A stretch of DNA of 64,000 nt. Source: Platanthera guangdongensis (Eukaryota; Streptophyta; Magnoliopsida; Asparagales; Orchidaceae). Below are positions 54,454-64,000 of this stretch, piece after piece. The stretch lies in contig CM077162.1 of assembly GCA_039583875.1 (NCBI GenBank), forward strand, positions 61,610,822 to 61,674,821. The letters are read 5' to 3'. Numbering within the stretch: position 1 is the first letter of the stretch; each line of letters opens with the position of its first letter. The notes beneath the pieces are model-generated. The model had not been told where the DNA came from, did not search any database, and saw nothing but the letters and a program-made list of their open reading frames with translations. A program made the position numbers and the translations under genes.

Positions 54454-56623
54454 TTAAAGTGAGAGTTAGATCAAAAATACTCTAGAGGGGGGGGGGGGGG
54501 GGTGAATAGAGTATTCTCAAAAAATTATTAACAGCTATTACAACTTTTGCTGTAAATTAAAAGTGCAGAAATAAATATAGCTAGCACACAATAAACCTAA
54601 AGCACAAGCACAACAAGAACAACAAGAACAAAAGAAAAAATGGCAACAAGACGACACAATAATTTTATAGTGGTTCCCCAACCTGGGTACATCCACTCTT
54701 CTAGCACCCTTGGTAGGAATCCACTCAGATTTTTGATCAAGTGCCTGACACCAATGAGCTTTTGATCAGGTGCTCAAAAACCAACCCATGTCTTTTGATC
54801 AGGAGACTTGTAACCAAGGAATCACTTTTGAAGGGAGATGACAACCCTTTATACAGTGGGGGTGAGAGATGATTTTGACTTCTCTTTCTCAATATACAAC
54901 TGAGAAGACTGCGGATTAGATTATAGCTTATGGCTCCCCCTGAGATGTAGAATGAATCAGGGAAAAACAGGAGCTAAGCTTCAAGGTGATAGGTCTTCAA
55001 ACTGAATTCTTGACCAACAATAATCTTCAGGAACTTCTTTGACAAATGGAACTGATGTTGTCCTTTTGAAGTGTCCTAGAGTGCTTGAAGAAAGAAGACT
55101 CTAGATATATGTATTGTTGTTCTTCTTCTTCAGGTACTGATGAGCTTCTGGTCAAGGGCTTCTCTGTATCAGAGAATGCTTCTTGTTGACAGAGCAGATT
55201 GTTCAAGACTGAATATTTCTCTGTAATCTCCGTAATCTCTGTATCCTTCTGAGTAAGCTATCCTCTGTGTAAAACTTTCTTAATGATCCTTGATTCGTTT
55301 TTTTTCTTGTCCGTTATTCTCTTCTTTTCTTTTATATATTCTGTCAAAATCTGTCTTTCAAAAATTTGAATTCTTCTGCAATTAATCCTGACGGGCTTGA
55401 GAATAAACGACATTGATTTATTTCCCCAACTGTCACGTGGAATAGCGACAAGCAATAATCCTGGAGATGACCATAATTAATGCTCCTTCTAACGGTTACA
55501 TTCAGAGAATGTTAGAGCATTAATTTCTCAGGAATTATCGCATTAGAGTGGGGACAGAAGGCCGGAAATAACAAAGTCTGGAATCTTCGAACAGATAGCA
55601 GAATTCATCGAGCTGAGTCTGTAGTTCATCGAACTAAGAACGTTTGTTCGTCGAGCTGAGCTACAAGATCGTCGAGCTGGAAATTGAACTGCTGTCTCTT
55701 TTGAACTTTGCCTAATCTGTGTCTGAAGTTCGTCGAGCTGGTAAATGTGTTGGTCGACTGGAGTTCAGCAACTATTATGGAGTTGTTAAACATTCTGTGT
55801 GTCGACACAATTACTCCTGTGTGTCGACACAAGTCTTCTGTGTGGTGTCGACATAATCTTTTCACAGTGTCGACTGATGATCTGGGTGTCGACACAAGTT
55901 CTTCTAGTGTCGATTCAGTTGGTGTCGACATATACTCTAAGTGTCGACACAAGTCTTCTGGTTCTACTTTGTTGAAGTACATAATTCCAGAATTTATCGG
56001 GCAGAGAACTGAGTTAGTCGACATGAGACTAGATAACATAGTCTCGACAGAATGGTGTAGTAGTCCAAAGATTCGTCGACCAAAGAATAGTGTTCGTCGA
56101 GCTAAGTCTGGAGAATCTTGAATTCGTCGAGCTGAAAATGATTCTGGGCTTTGAGAAAAATAGATAAACCTCTGTCATTAGAGTTGAAGTGGAAGTCCAA
56201 AAATCGTCGAGCAAAGAATTAATTTCGTCGACCTGAGAACTAGGTTCGTCGACCTGAGTCTAGAGAATAGTCTGGACTTAGAATTCTGAAGGTGTAGTCC
56301 AAGGATCGTCGATCTGTGACTGAAGTTCGTCGAGCTCAGCTCAGAGAATATTTCTATAAGATCGTCGAGCTGAGAACGACTATCGTCGACCTGAGTTCGA
56401 CGAACGTCAAACTCATTTTACTTACTTTCTTCAGAAATCTCTGAATCTCTGGAAAAACTCTAAGCCTTGAGTCTCTGGCAGTCTGATGATGGCTTGTCCA
56501 TGTGATGTTGTTACTGAGGACTTGGCCTAGACTCTAGGACACAACTATGACCCTGGTTATACATGTTGGGTCACATCATCCTAGCTTAGTGAACCTAGCC
56601 CAAATAAAACTAGGGATCCAACA
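54454..56623 (-). repeat. LTR shared between D and the D stub
   Basis: 2170 bp, very similar to 18207-20355. TTCGTCGA array with a central GTGTCGACAC block (55800-55960). TATATAAAAG on the minus strand at 55329-55338. U5 hairpin 54476-54484 / 54507-54515 with a G run in the plus strand. Left neighbour is the D primer site; right neighbour is a polypurine tract, so it serves as 5' LTR of one copy and 3' LTR of another. Confidence 0.9.
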
Positions 56624-56852
56624 ATCTCCCCCTATTTGGGTGAGGTCACTAATAGACTTAAAATAAAAAAAACATAAAGTAAACAAAGTAGGAAAAACAT
56701 ATATCTGGCAGAGATAATAAACACATGCAGCAGATATATTTACACAAGAGCTTTGTTCAGACAATATGAAACAGTTTAAGAGAGAAAAATAGAAATAAAA
56801 TAGTTTAGATTTCATTTCTTCTGCTTCTTCTCCTGATGCTTTACATCCTTGC
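56624..56852 (-). pseudogene. Stub of a second D-type internal region
   Basis: Polypurine tract (56624-56637) and 3' tail nearly identical to 20356-20584, including the start of the lysine-rich ORF3 end. It is cut at 56852 by the H LTR. Confidence 0.88.
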
Positions 56853-58778
56853 TAAAAGTACAAGTTAGATCTGATATACTCTAGAGGGGGGGGGGGGTGA
56901 ATAGAGTATGGTGATTACTAAAAACTTTTTACAACTATTGTTGTACACCTAAGTGAACAGGGAAGCAAATAATATAAAGTAAATATAAACACAGAGCAAT
57001 CACAGATCACAGCCAGAAAACAAAAGAAAAAAAAGCAACCAAAAGACACAAGGAGCTATAGTGGTTTCCCAATCAATCTGTGTACATCCACTCTTCTACC
57101 ACCCTAGGTAGGAATCCACTGCAGGATGAGTTGATCAGGTGTCCTAGGCACCAATGGGTTTTGATCAGGTCCCCAAAAACCAAACCCTCAAGTCTTTTGG
57201 AAGGAGACTTGCAACCAGAATAATTTTAAAGGGATTTAAAACACTGTACAGGAATGAGAGAGAGGGTGATAGTGTCTTCTCTGTCAACAGTCGGAGAGAA
57301 GACTTGTGGATTGATGTAGCAGCTCTTACTCCCCCTGAGATCTTGAATTGGTCAGGAATGCTGGAGCACTGCTTTAGGGTGATAGGCCGTCAACGACCTA
57401 GAATGCCTGGACCAGAACTGCTTCAGGAACGTCTTTGACAGATTGATTGATTATTGTCCTTTGAAGTTATCCTGTGAATAGAGAGAAGAAGACTCTTGAT
57501 TGAATTTAGTTATTGTTCTTCTTCTTCTTGAGAGAGTTCTCTGGTCAAGGCTGATTGCAGTCAAGAACTTTAGATTTGAATGATTGTTCTTCTGCAACTT
57601 TTGAGTATCTTCTGTACTGTAATTTTTGAACTCTGCTTGATTCTCTATTTTTTTGTGTCTGTCACTGTGTCTATCTAACTAAGGGATATTCAAACTTTTT
57701 TGAATTGTCGAGCAGTAATTATAGTCGGCCTTGGAAAGAATCAGCCATCAATGACTTTCCTAACTGTCCCATGGAAAAACGGCATGAAATCGTCCATAGT
57801 CAATGCGCGTTCTAACGGTAACATTCCGAGAAGATCTGGCATTAAATATTCAGGAATCAGCGCCAAGAAACGGGACGAGAACCTTGAAGAAAACCTAATT
57901 TGGATTCGTTGAACGAAGAACACATTTCGTCGAGCTGAACTTTTGTTCGTCGAGTTGAGCTTGAGTTCATCGGGCTAAGCTTGATAGAGTTCGTCGACCA
58001 GATAATTTTCATACATCTGAAAGTTATTCTTCATTCGTCGAGCAGAGAAACAGAATCGTCGACCTGAGAAAAGTTCTAGACTTAGACAAAATATCCTGCA
58101 TCTGCTGAAATGCTGTGTCGACATAAGCTGGTGTCGACAGATTGATCTTGGTGTCGACACAAATCCTCTGGTGTCGATAGAAGCTGGTGTTGACTGAAAT
58201 CCTAGTGTCGACACAAGTTAGTGTCGACTGAAATCCTGGTGTCGAAACAAGTTGACTGGTGTCGACACAAACCCTTAGTGTCGACACAGATTCTCTGAGT
58301 CCAGAGATCGTCGAGTAGAGATTAACATTCGTCGACCTGAGAGGCTGAGTTCGTCGACCTGAGAAGCTGTGAAATTGAGGTCCAAGTTCGTCGAGCTCAG
58401 AATATAATTCGTCGACCGAAGCTTGAAGCTGGACTTAGAAAAAATTTGAAGTCCTTCTGACTTTGGCTTGATGCAGAAACTAAATTTTTGTCGAACAGAG
58501 AACTTAGATCGTCGAGCTCAGCACGACGAATTGTCTCACGATCGTCGAGCGCAGAATTCCTTTCATTGATCTGAGTTCGATGAACGTCGAACTCACTTTA
58601 CTTAGTTTTGAAAAACTTGTGAGTCTGGAGTCTTTGAGGGTCTTGATGAAAGCTAGTCCATCTGGAGTTGAGCCTAAGGACTAAACCTAAACTCTAAGAC
58701 ACAAATTGACCCTGGCTATACAAGAGGGGTCACATCCTAAGTCAGTGAACCTAGCCCAAATCAACTAGGGATCCAACA
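56853..58778 (-). repeat. 3' LTR of element H
   Basis: 1926 bp. U3 (57900-58600) combines TTCGTCGA motifs with a GTGTCGACAC-type block (58110-58290). Mini-hairpins include CTACC/GGTAG, GGTG/CACC and AAGTCT/AGACTT (57090-57215). U5 hairpin ATACTCTA 56876-56883 / TAGAGTAT 56902-56909. Confidence 0.9.
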
Positions 58779-58958
58779 ATCTCCCCCTATTTGGGTGAGG
58801 TCACTAACAGAGACTCAAAACAGAAAAATAAAGCAAGAAAAGAAATATATCTGGCAGAGAATTATAACACATGCAACAGATATATATACACATCTTTGCT
58901 TAACAGATAGCACCGTTTAAAAACAAAATAACAGATAGAAATGAATCAACAAGAAAAG
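58779..58958 (-). other. Polypurine tract and 3' tail of H
   Basis: AAATAGGGGGAGAT on the minus strand (58779-58792), then an AT-rich tail without a gene. Confidence 0.9.
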
Positions 58959-61743
58959 TTACTTCTTTGGCTTCTTCTGCTGAGGTTTGTCTTCTGCTAT
59001 CTTTTCTCCTGGCTTCTTGAAAATGATTTCTCTGTTAGGATTTTGAGCTTGAGCCACTGTCATGGTCATATCAGCTGCCCCAATAATTTTCAATGAAGTA
59101 GCCCTAGGGTCAACTGCTTCTGGATGAAGTTTCATATAGTCATCAACATTAAACAATTTGTTACATTTGTCAAATCTTTTCAGCTCTTCCTTTCTATACT
59201 TTGACATGGTTGAAAGACCAGAAATATCTTTTCCTTCTGCTTTTTGCTTTATTTATCAAGGATAGACCAATCAGCTCTTGGTATCTAGCAGTCTCTGGAT
59301 CTTCAAAAGGAATTGGAGGGGAGTATGACTTCTTTGGGCTCTCAGTTTTTTGTACTTTAGAACTTTGTTGCTGTTGCTGCTTATGTTGTTGACTACCTGA
59401 GGAGGATGGCCTCTGCTGGCTGCTTCCAGAAGATCTCCCTGATTGTCTTTAATAAGTTTGCATTGGGGCAGATCTCTGGGACTATAGCCACTGGCACCAG
59501 CTGCTGGAGGAGGAGGATCCTTCCTGTATCTGTGAACTGGAGGAGGGGAGTATCTCCTGCTTCTCTTTCTATCTTTCTGCTAGTTTTTGGAGAGCCACAT
59601 CCATGCTGGTATTCCCTTATATGGTGTCACATTGTGCAGAATGTAGTTGGGAGTCTCTGTAGTGGGATTTGGCTTGGGAGGAGGAGCAGCCTTTCTCTTC
59701 TTTGCCAACAATCTCTTTTTCCTGCTACCTGCATCCTCATCAGAATCAATTTCATCATCATCAGATTCTGAATCCTGAGGGGTTTCATACAATGAATCCA
59801 AAGCTTTTAAAGCTTTATCAGAAATAACAGCCTTTGCTACAGGAGGGGGCAGAAGATTCAGGAATAGGAGTATCAGCCACAAAAGAAGAATTATCTGTAT
59901 AAGATTCAGAAACAAAAGAGACAGATCTATCAGCTTCTGCCTTATTCTCTTCTTCAATGTCTGCCTGAATAAGCTCATCTAGAGTAGGCATTGGAGAGTC
60001 ATCCATAATAAAGTCTGGTGCTGAAACTGGCACTGGAGTATCTTCTGGAATGACCTCAGGGATGGAAGCTGAGAAGGAGGCTGAAGCTGAGAGAGCAAAA
60101 TTGTCACAGAGTTGTTTGGCAACTGCTGGACTGGCTGGAGAGGTATAAGGTACCATAGCCAAATACGGCTTAGAGAAATCTGCTGCAGGGAGTTTCATAT
60201 GTACAGTATCAAAACTTCTCAACAAAACTGATAAATTCACTGTGGGATTTAAATAGAAATCATCAATAAGAGTTATTTGAGCAACTGACTCATCCAGATC
60301 AATGTCATTATCCATAAATTGAATTAACTCAGACATCTCAGCATCAAAGTCTGTTAAATTTGTGGTATCTTCATCTGAATCTGAATCTGCTGGAGAGGGA
60401 ACTGCTGTGACTGCTGCTGCTGTTGTATCTGCATCTACTGCAATTTCATCACAGAGTATCTCCCCCTGTCTGGGTTCAGGAAGAACTGGAGTCAGGCCCC
60501 TAGATGAATAGGGGACAGTAGATAGAAGAGAGATCTGGGCAGATAAGGAATTGATGGAGGTCACAAGAGGTGTAATGGCCTCTTGGATCAAGGATTGGAT
60601 AAGAGGGGTGAGCAAAGAAATGAGGGTAGATGGATCAAATGGGGAAGGGGATGGAATGAGAGGAGGAAAAATAGATGGAGTGGTGGCATCTTGCATGATT
60701 GCATCTGATGGTATATCATAATATGGGATGGTGGATAAGTGTGGAGGAAGAGGAGCCTGAGGAGGTGTAGGAATAGGAATGTCCTGAGGGGAATCTGGAG
60801 GAGTGGGTTGATGATCAACTGGCAAGGGGGAAGATGGAGGTGGAGATGGAATGTTTGTCAGGTCAAGTGGTGGAGATGAAGGAGGGGTAGGTACATGAGG
60901 AGGATCCTTTGGAGGAAGAGGTGCTGGAATAGATGGTTGAGATGGAGGAACCTCTTCAACAGGGTGGGGAGCGGCCTTTACAGCCCTTGTGCTCTCAGAA
61001 GTTTGGAGGGAGAAGGAGGAAGCCTTTGAGGGCTTGGAGATGGTCCTCTCCCACCTGCCAAACAGAGCGCAAGTGAGGCGCTTGCTGGAGTTTATGAAGA
61101 TGGTCGGGGAGACCATACATTCAGCAGCCTTCTCTTTGAGGAATATACCCAATATTCTGCCAAAGCAGACTTCCTTTTTACTATTCTTCTTCTTGATCAA
61201 TTCAAAGAACACTTTACTCCAATCAACCTGTCGCTTATTGACTACTGCACACATTATCAGAAATTGGTGACGGGTGATATAGTCGTGAGCAGAGTGCTTG
61301 GCCATCAAAATATTTCTCGTAATATCTGCCAAAAATTGATAGGCGGCGGATAATTGCTTTTTCAACAACTTATTAGTGTTGTTCCCAGAGAAAACCATTA
61401 ATTTCAGCATATCACTGAATTCCTCAGAATCCATTTCCATATTATCTTCTCCATTCACTAAGCCAAATATTTCAGAGAGAACTGTGGGAGAGAGGGAAAT
61501 AACAGTGTTCCCTATATTGCCGGTCAAAGTATCTTCGTCAAAAATAGTAGATGTATATACCCATTCCCGTATTTCTGTTCCATGAAGTTTGATGCGCTTG
61601 GTCATGAAGTCCTTTAAATTAAGTTCTTCCAATAGTTCTAGGATGTATAAAAACATGGGGTGAGAATGTTGAAACGACTCAAAGTCCATGTTGAAACCGC
61701 TGTCAAACTTCATTGCAACCAAAGCACCTGACGGAATCGCCAT
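58959..61743 (-). pseudogene. ORF3 of element H, frameshifted
   Basis: ATG 61743 (MAIPSGALVAMKFDSGFNMDF) opens a 641-codon stretch to 59818, then the sense frame shifts (59978-59580, and 59207-58959). N-terminal domain: TVISLSPTVLSEIFGLVNGE, RNILMAKHSAHDYI and LFGRWERTISKP. Then a proline-rich segment (about residues 250-370) and an acidic C-terminal half. The distal part has TPYKGIPAWMWLSK and MSKYRKEELKRFD, ending in a lysine-rich tail. It matches the D remnant but is only distantly like ORF3 of A, FG or E, in step with its different DNA motif. No membrane protein features are evident. Function unknown. Confidence 0.82.
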
Positions 61744-62206
61744 TGATGTCCTGTAAGAAAAACACAGAGATAAACGGAGATCAAGAGCAAGGGAACTGAA
61801 AGCACGGAACGGAGGTCGAAGAAAAACCTAGATATAGGATTTTCAGAATATGAATCGACAAACTCCGTTCCACGAAAAAGAAAAATTCTTCGATCTGAGC
61901 TCGTCGAAATAACTTATAGACAGATAATTCGTCAATCTCATCCAGAAGAATCGAAAACAGTTCGTCGATCTCCATTCGACGAAATGTCTTCTTGAATCAA
62001 AGTTCGTCGATCGCTGGTCGACGAAAGTTGTTTCCCCACACAGAGAATTCGTCGATCTCCGTTCGACGAGAATCTCTCAAACTTTCCTTAATTCGTCGAA
62101 CTCCGTTCGACGAACTCTGGAAAATTCGTCGAATGCAGACAGAAACTAGGTTAACTCTTCTCCATCAATCATTCCCAATTGTTTTATAAAGAACAGATGG
62201 GTTTTC
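61744..62206 (-). repeat. pol-ORF3 spacer of H with paired TTCGTCGA motifs
   Basis: Four inverted pairs TTCGTCGA-N7-TCGACGAA at 61961-61983, 62003-62025, 62048-62070 and 62092-62114, plus single motifs. No gene, and no TATA box close to the ORF3 start; a TTTTATAAA occurs at 62182-62190. Confidence 0.9.
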
Positions 62207-64000
62207 TCATCTAAAGGCTTTTTTGAAAATATCTGCTCTCTGTAGATCAGTAGGAATGTGGATCAAGTTAATTTTCTTTTTGTCCACATTATCTCTAATG
62301 AAATGATGTCTTATTTCAATATGTTTGGTCCTAGAATGGTGTACTGGATTCTGTGCTATAGCAATAGCACTAGTGTTATCACAAAATAAGGTTGAATTAT
62401 TTAAGTTGACACCATAATCTAAGAGTTGGTTTTGTATCCATAGCATTTGTGAACAGCAACTACCAGCAGCCATGTATTCTGCTTCTACAGTTGATGTAGA
62501 CACAGATATCTGCTTTTTACAGAACTAGGAGACAAGTCTCATACCAAGGAACTGGCATGTTCCGGAGGTACTTTTCCTGTCCACTCTACATCCAGCATAG
62601 TCAGCATCTGAGTATCCAATTAACTCAAACTCTGACTGTACAGGATACCAGAGTCTTAGATTAGGGCAACTCTTTATATATCCCAAAATTCTTTTTAGGA
62701 AAATAAGGTGAGATTCTTTAGGGTTCACTTGGAACCTAGCACAAAGGCATGTGGCAAACATTATGTCAGGTCTGCTAGCTGTTAGGTATAATAGGGATCC
62801 AACAATTTCCCTATAATTTTTCTGATCAACAGGTTTCCCTGCTGCATCAGAATACACAACAACATTTGTAGCCATAGGGTTTTTCATCCCTGAAGCATCA
62901 CCCATCCCAAACTTTTTGATAAGCTCTTTAGCATACTTAGCTTGGGAGAGGAAGATACCATCTGGGAGCTGCTTCACTTGGAGACCAAGGAAGTAGGAAA
63001 GCTCACCCATGCTACTCATCTTAAATTTTGAATGCATGACGTCAGCAAACCTCTTGCACAATTTGGGATCAGTAGACCCAAAAATAATGTCATCCACATA
63101 TATTTGTACTAACAGTATTTTCTCCTTATGATGTCTAGTGAAAAGTGTTTTATCTATGGTTCCTCTTGTAAATTCATGCTCTAATAGAAAGCTTGCTAGG
63201 GTCTCACACCAAGATCTTGGAGCTTGCTTTAGACCATAGAGAGCTTTATGCAATTTAAAAACAAAAGAGGGTTGAGTTGGAGAGATAAAAGCTGGAGGTT
63301 GTTCTACATAAACCTCTTCTTGAAGCACTCCATTTAGAAATGCACTTTTGACATCCATCTGGTATACCTTGAATCTCTTGTAAGCTGCATAGGAAAGGAA
63401 TATCCTAATGGCCTCTAATCTTGCAACAGGGGCAAAGGTTTGGTTAGAGTCTATTACTTCCTCTTATCTGTAGCCTTGAGCAACAAGGCTAGCCTTGTTC
63501 CTCACTATGTTGCCTTGAACATCTAATTTGTTTCTGTAGACCCATTTGGTTCCAATAACTGGGTAGTTATGAGGTCATGGAACCAAATCCCAAACTATAT
63601 ATCTCTTAAACTGATTGAGTTCCTCTTGCATTGCAATGATCCAGTGGGATCTTGCTCTGCCTCATGTATGGTGAGAGGTTCAATTTGAGAGAGAAAACAG
63701 GCATGCATCAAGTCTTGGTTGAGTTGATGCCTTATCTGTACACCTACTGAGATTTCTCCAATTACTTGAGATCTGGGGTGATCTCTAAGTGTGACAAGAT
63801 CTGTTGGTGGAGTTGGTTGAGCAACAGCTTCAGTATTTAATTCTTCTTAGAGAATGAAACTAGCTGTTGGGGGAAGTTCAGCCACTTCATCTTGACTTTC
63901 CTCATCACTATCTTCAGCATCCTGTGGAGTGGGATGGTTTGATACCTCTTGGGTAAGGTTCAGTCCATCCATATACTCACATAGTGGTGGAACCTGCAAA
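62207..64000 (-). pseudogene. pol: pol of element H: RT and RNase H, partial
   Basis: RNase H 62503-62207 (STVEAEYMAAGSCC, VHHSRTKHIEIRHH), a TAG stop at about 62525, then 63358-62525 with [15 protein letters not shown] and [20 protein letters not shown]. Upstream RT and linker are visible to the edge with further stops near 63470 (YR-stop-EE) and 63580. The integrase lies outside the window. Confidence 0.9.

Larger units (their letters stand above)
18207..56852 (-). mobile_element. Element D: SIRE-type element, nested and with a second internal stub
   Basis: Minus-strand pieces: LTR 18207-20355; ORF3/RT remnants 20356-21274; RT N-terminal part, IN, PR and gag C-terminal part 33579-36229; gag N-terminal part 52829-54347; primer site; LTR 54454-56623. 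Instead of host flank, the right-hand LTR is followed by a polypurine tract and 3' internal sequence (56624-56852) nearly identical to 20356-20584. The LTR is thus shared by two internal regions. E and FG interrupt D; H interrupts the stub. The left flank in B is CACAG (18202-18206). Confidence 0.88.
56853..64000 (-). mobile_element. Element H: SIRE-type element, 3' part
   Basis: Minus-strand LTR 56853-58778, polypurine tract, tail, ORF3, motif-rich spacer, RNase H and RT up to the window edge. Related to D (same motif, same ORF3 type) but with a distinct LTR. Gag, PR, IN and the 5' LTR lie outside. Confidence 0.9.

Noticed and set aside
57154..57438. 94-residue ORF near 57154
   Set aside because: It lies in the R/U5 part of the H LTR over the mini-hairpins and has no homologue in the D LTRs.

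Overview
The window is plant repeat DNA: a nest of LTR retrotransposons with no recognisable host gene, tRNA or rRNA gene. Initiator-Met primer-binding sites (TGGTATCA..), Ty1/copia and Ty3/gypsy polyproteins of plant type and very long LTRs (1.8-2.2 kb) point to a flowering plant with a large repeat fraction; the species cannot be told. Every gag-pol carries in-frame stops or frameshifts. The longest intact reading frame is the third ORF (ORF3) of element E. Layout, left to right: (A) 1-8393, minus, a Ty1/copia SIRE/Maximus-type element with ORF3, pol, gag and its 5' LTR; its other end lies outside the window. (B) 8394-9667 and 17437-18206, plus, a Ty3/gypsy chromovirus-like RT-RNase H-integrase that hosts the other insertions. 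(C) 9668-17431, plus, a complete element with GC-rich LTRs, a gag but no pol (TR-GAG type), flanked by the target duplication AAGAT. (D) minus, SIRE-type: LTR 18207-20355, internal pieces 20356-21274, 33579-36229 and 52829-54453, LTR 54454-56623, then a second internal stub 56624-56852. D is interrupted by (E) 21275-33578, plus, SIRE-type with both LTRs and an intact ORF3, and by (FG) 36230-52823, plus, SIRE-type with three LTRs because its 5' LTR plus half of gag is tandemly duplicated. (H) 56853-64000, minus, SIRE-type, runs off the right edge. Inferred order: B is oldest; A, C and D went into B; E and FG went into D; H went into the D stub. The most striking content is shared noncoding architecture in the SIRE-type elements. 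(1) U3 of every LTR carries dozens of short palindrome-type motifs with a common TCGA core but subfamily-specific arms (GTGTCGACAC in A and FG, CTACTCGAGTAG in E, TTCGTCGA in D and H), spaced mostly 19-22 bp, about two helical turns. (2) The same subfamily-specific motif is repeated in the spacer between pol and ORF3; in A and FG a TATA box follows about 100 bp before the ORF3 start, so ORF3 looks like a separately transcribed gene under the same control as the LTR. (3) Downstream of the LTR TATA box, in the presumed RNA leader, lie arrays of up to eleven consecutive mini-hairpins whose stems differ but remain self-complementary, followed by a C-rich-loop hairpin next to the primer site whose stem covaries between subfamilies. 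These are direct sequence observations; a motif-binding role for the ORF3 product is an untested inference. Element C independently shows an array of exon/intron-like units and GC-rich hairpin repeats.
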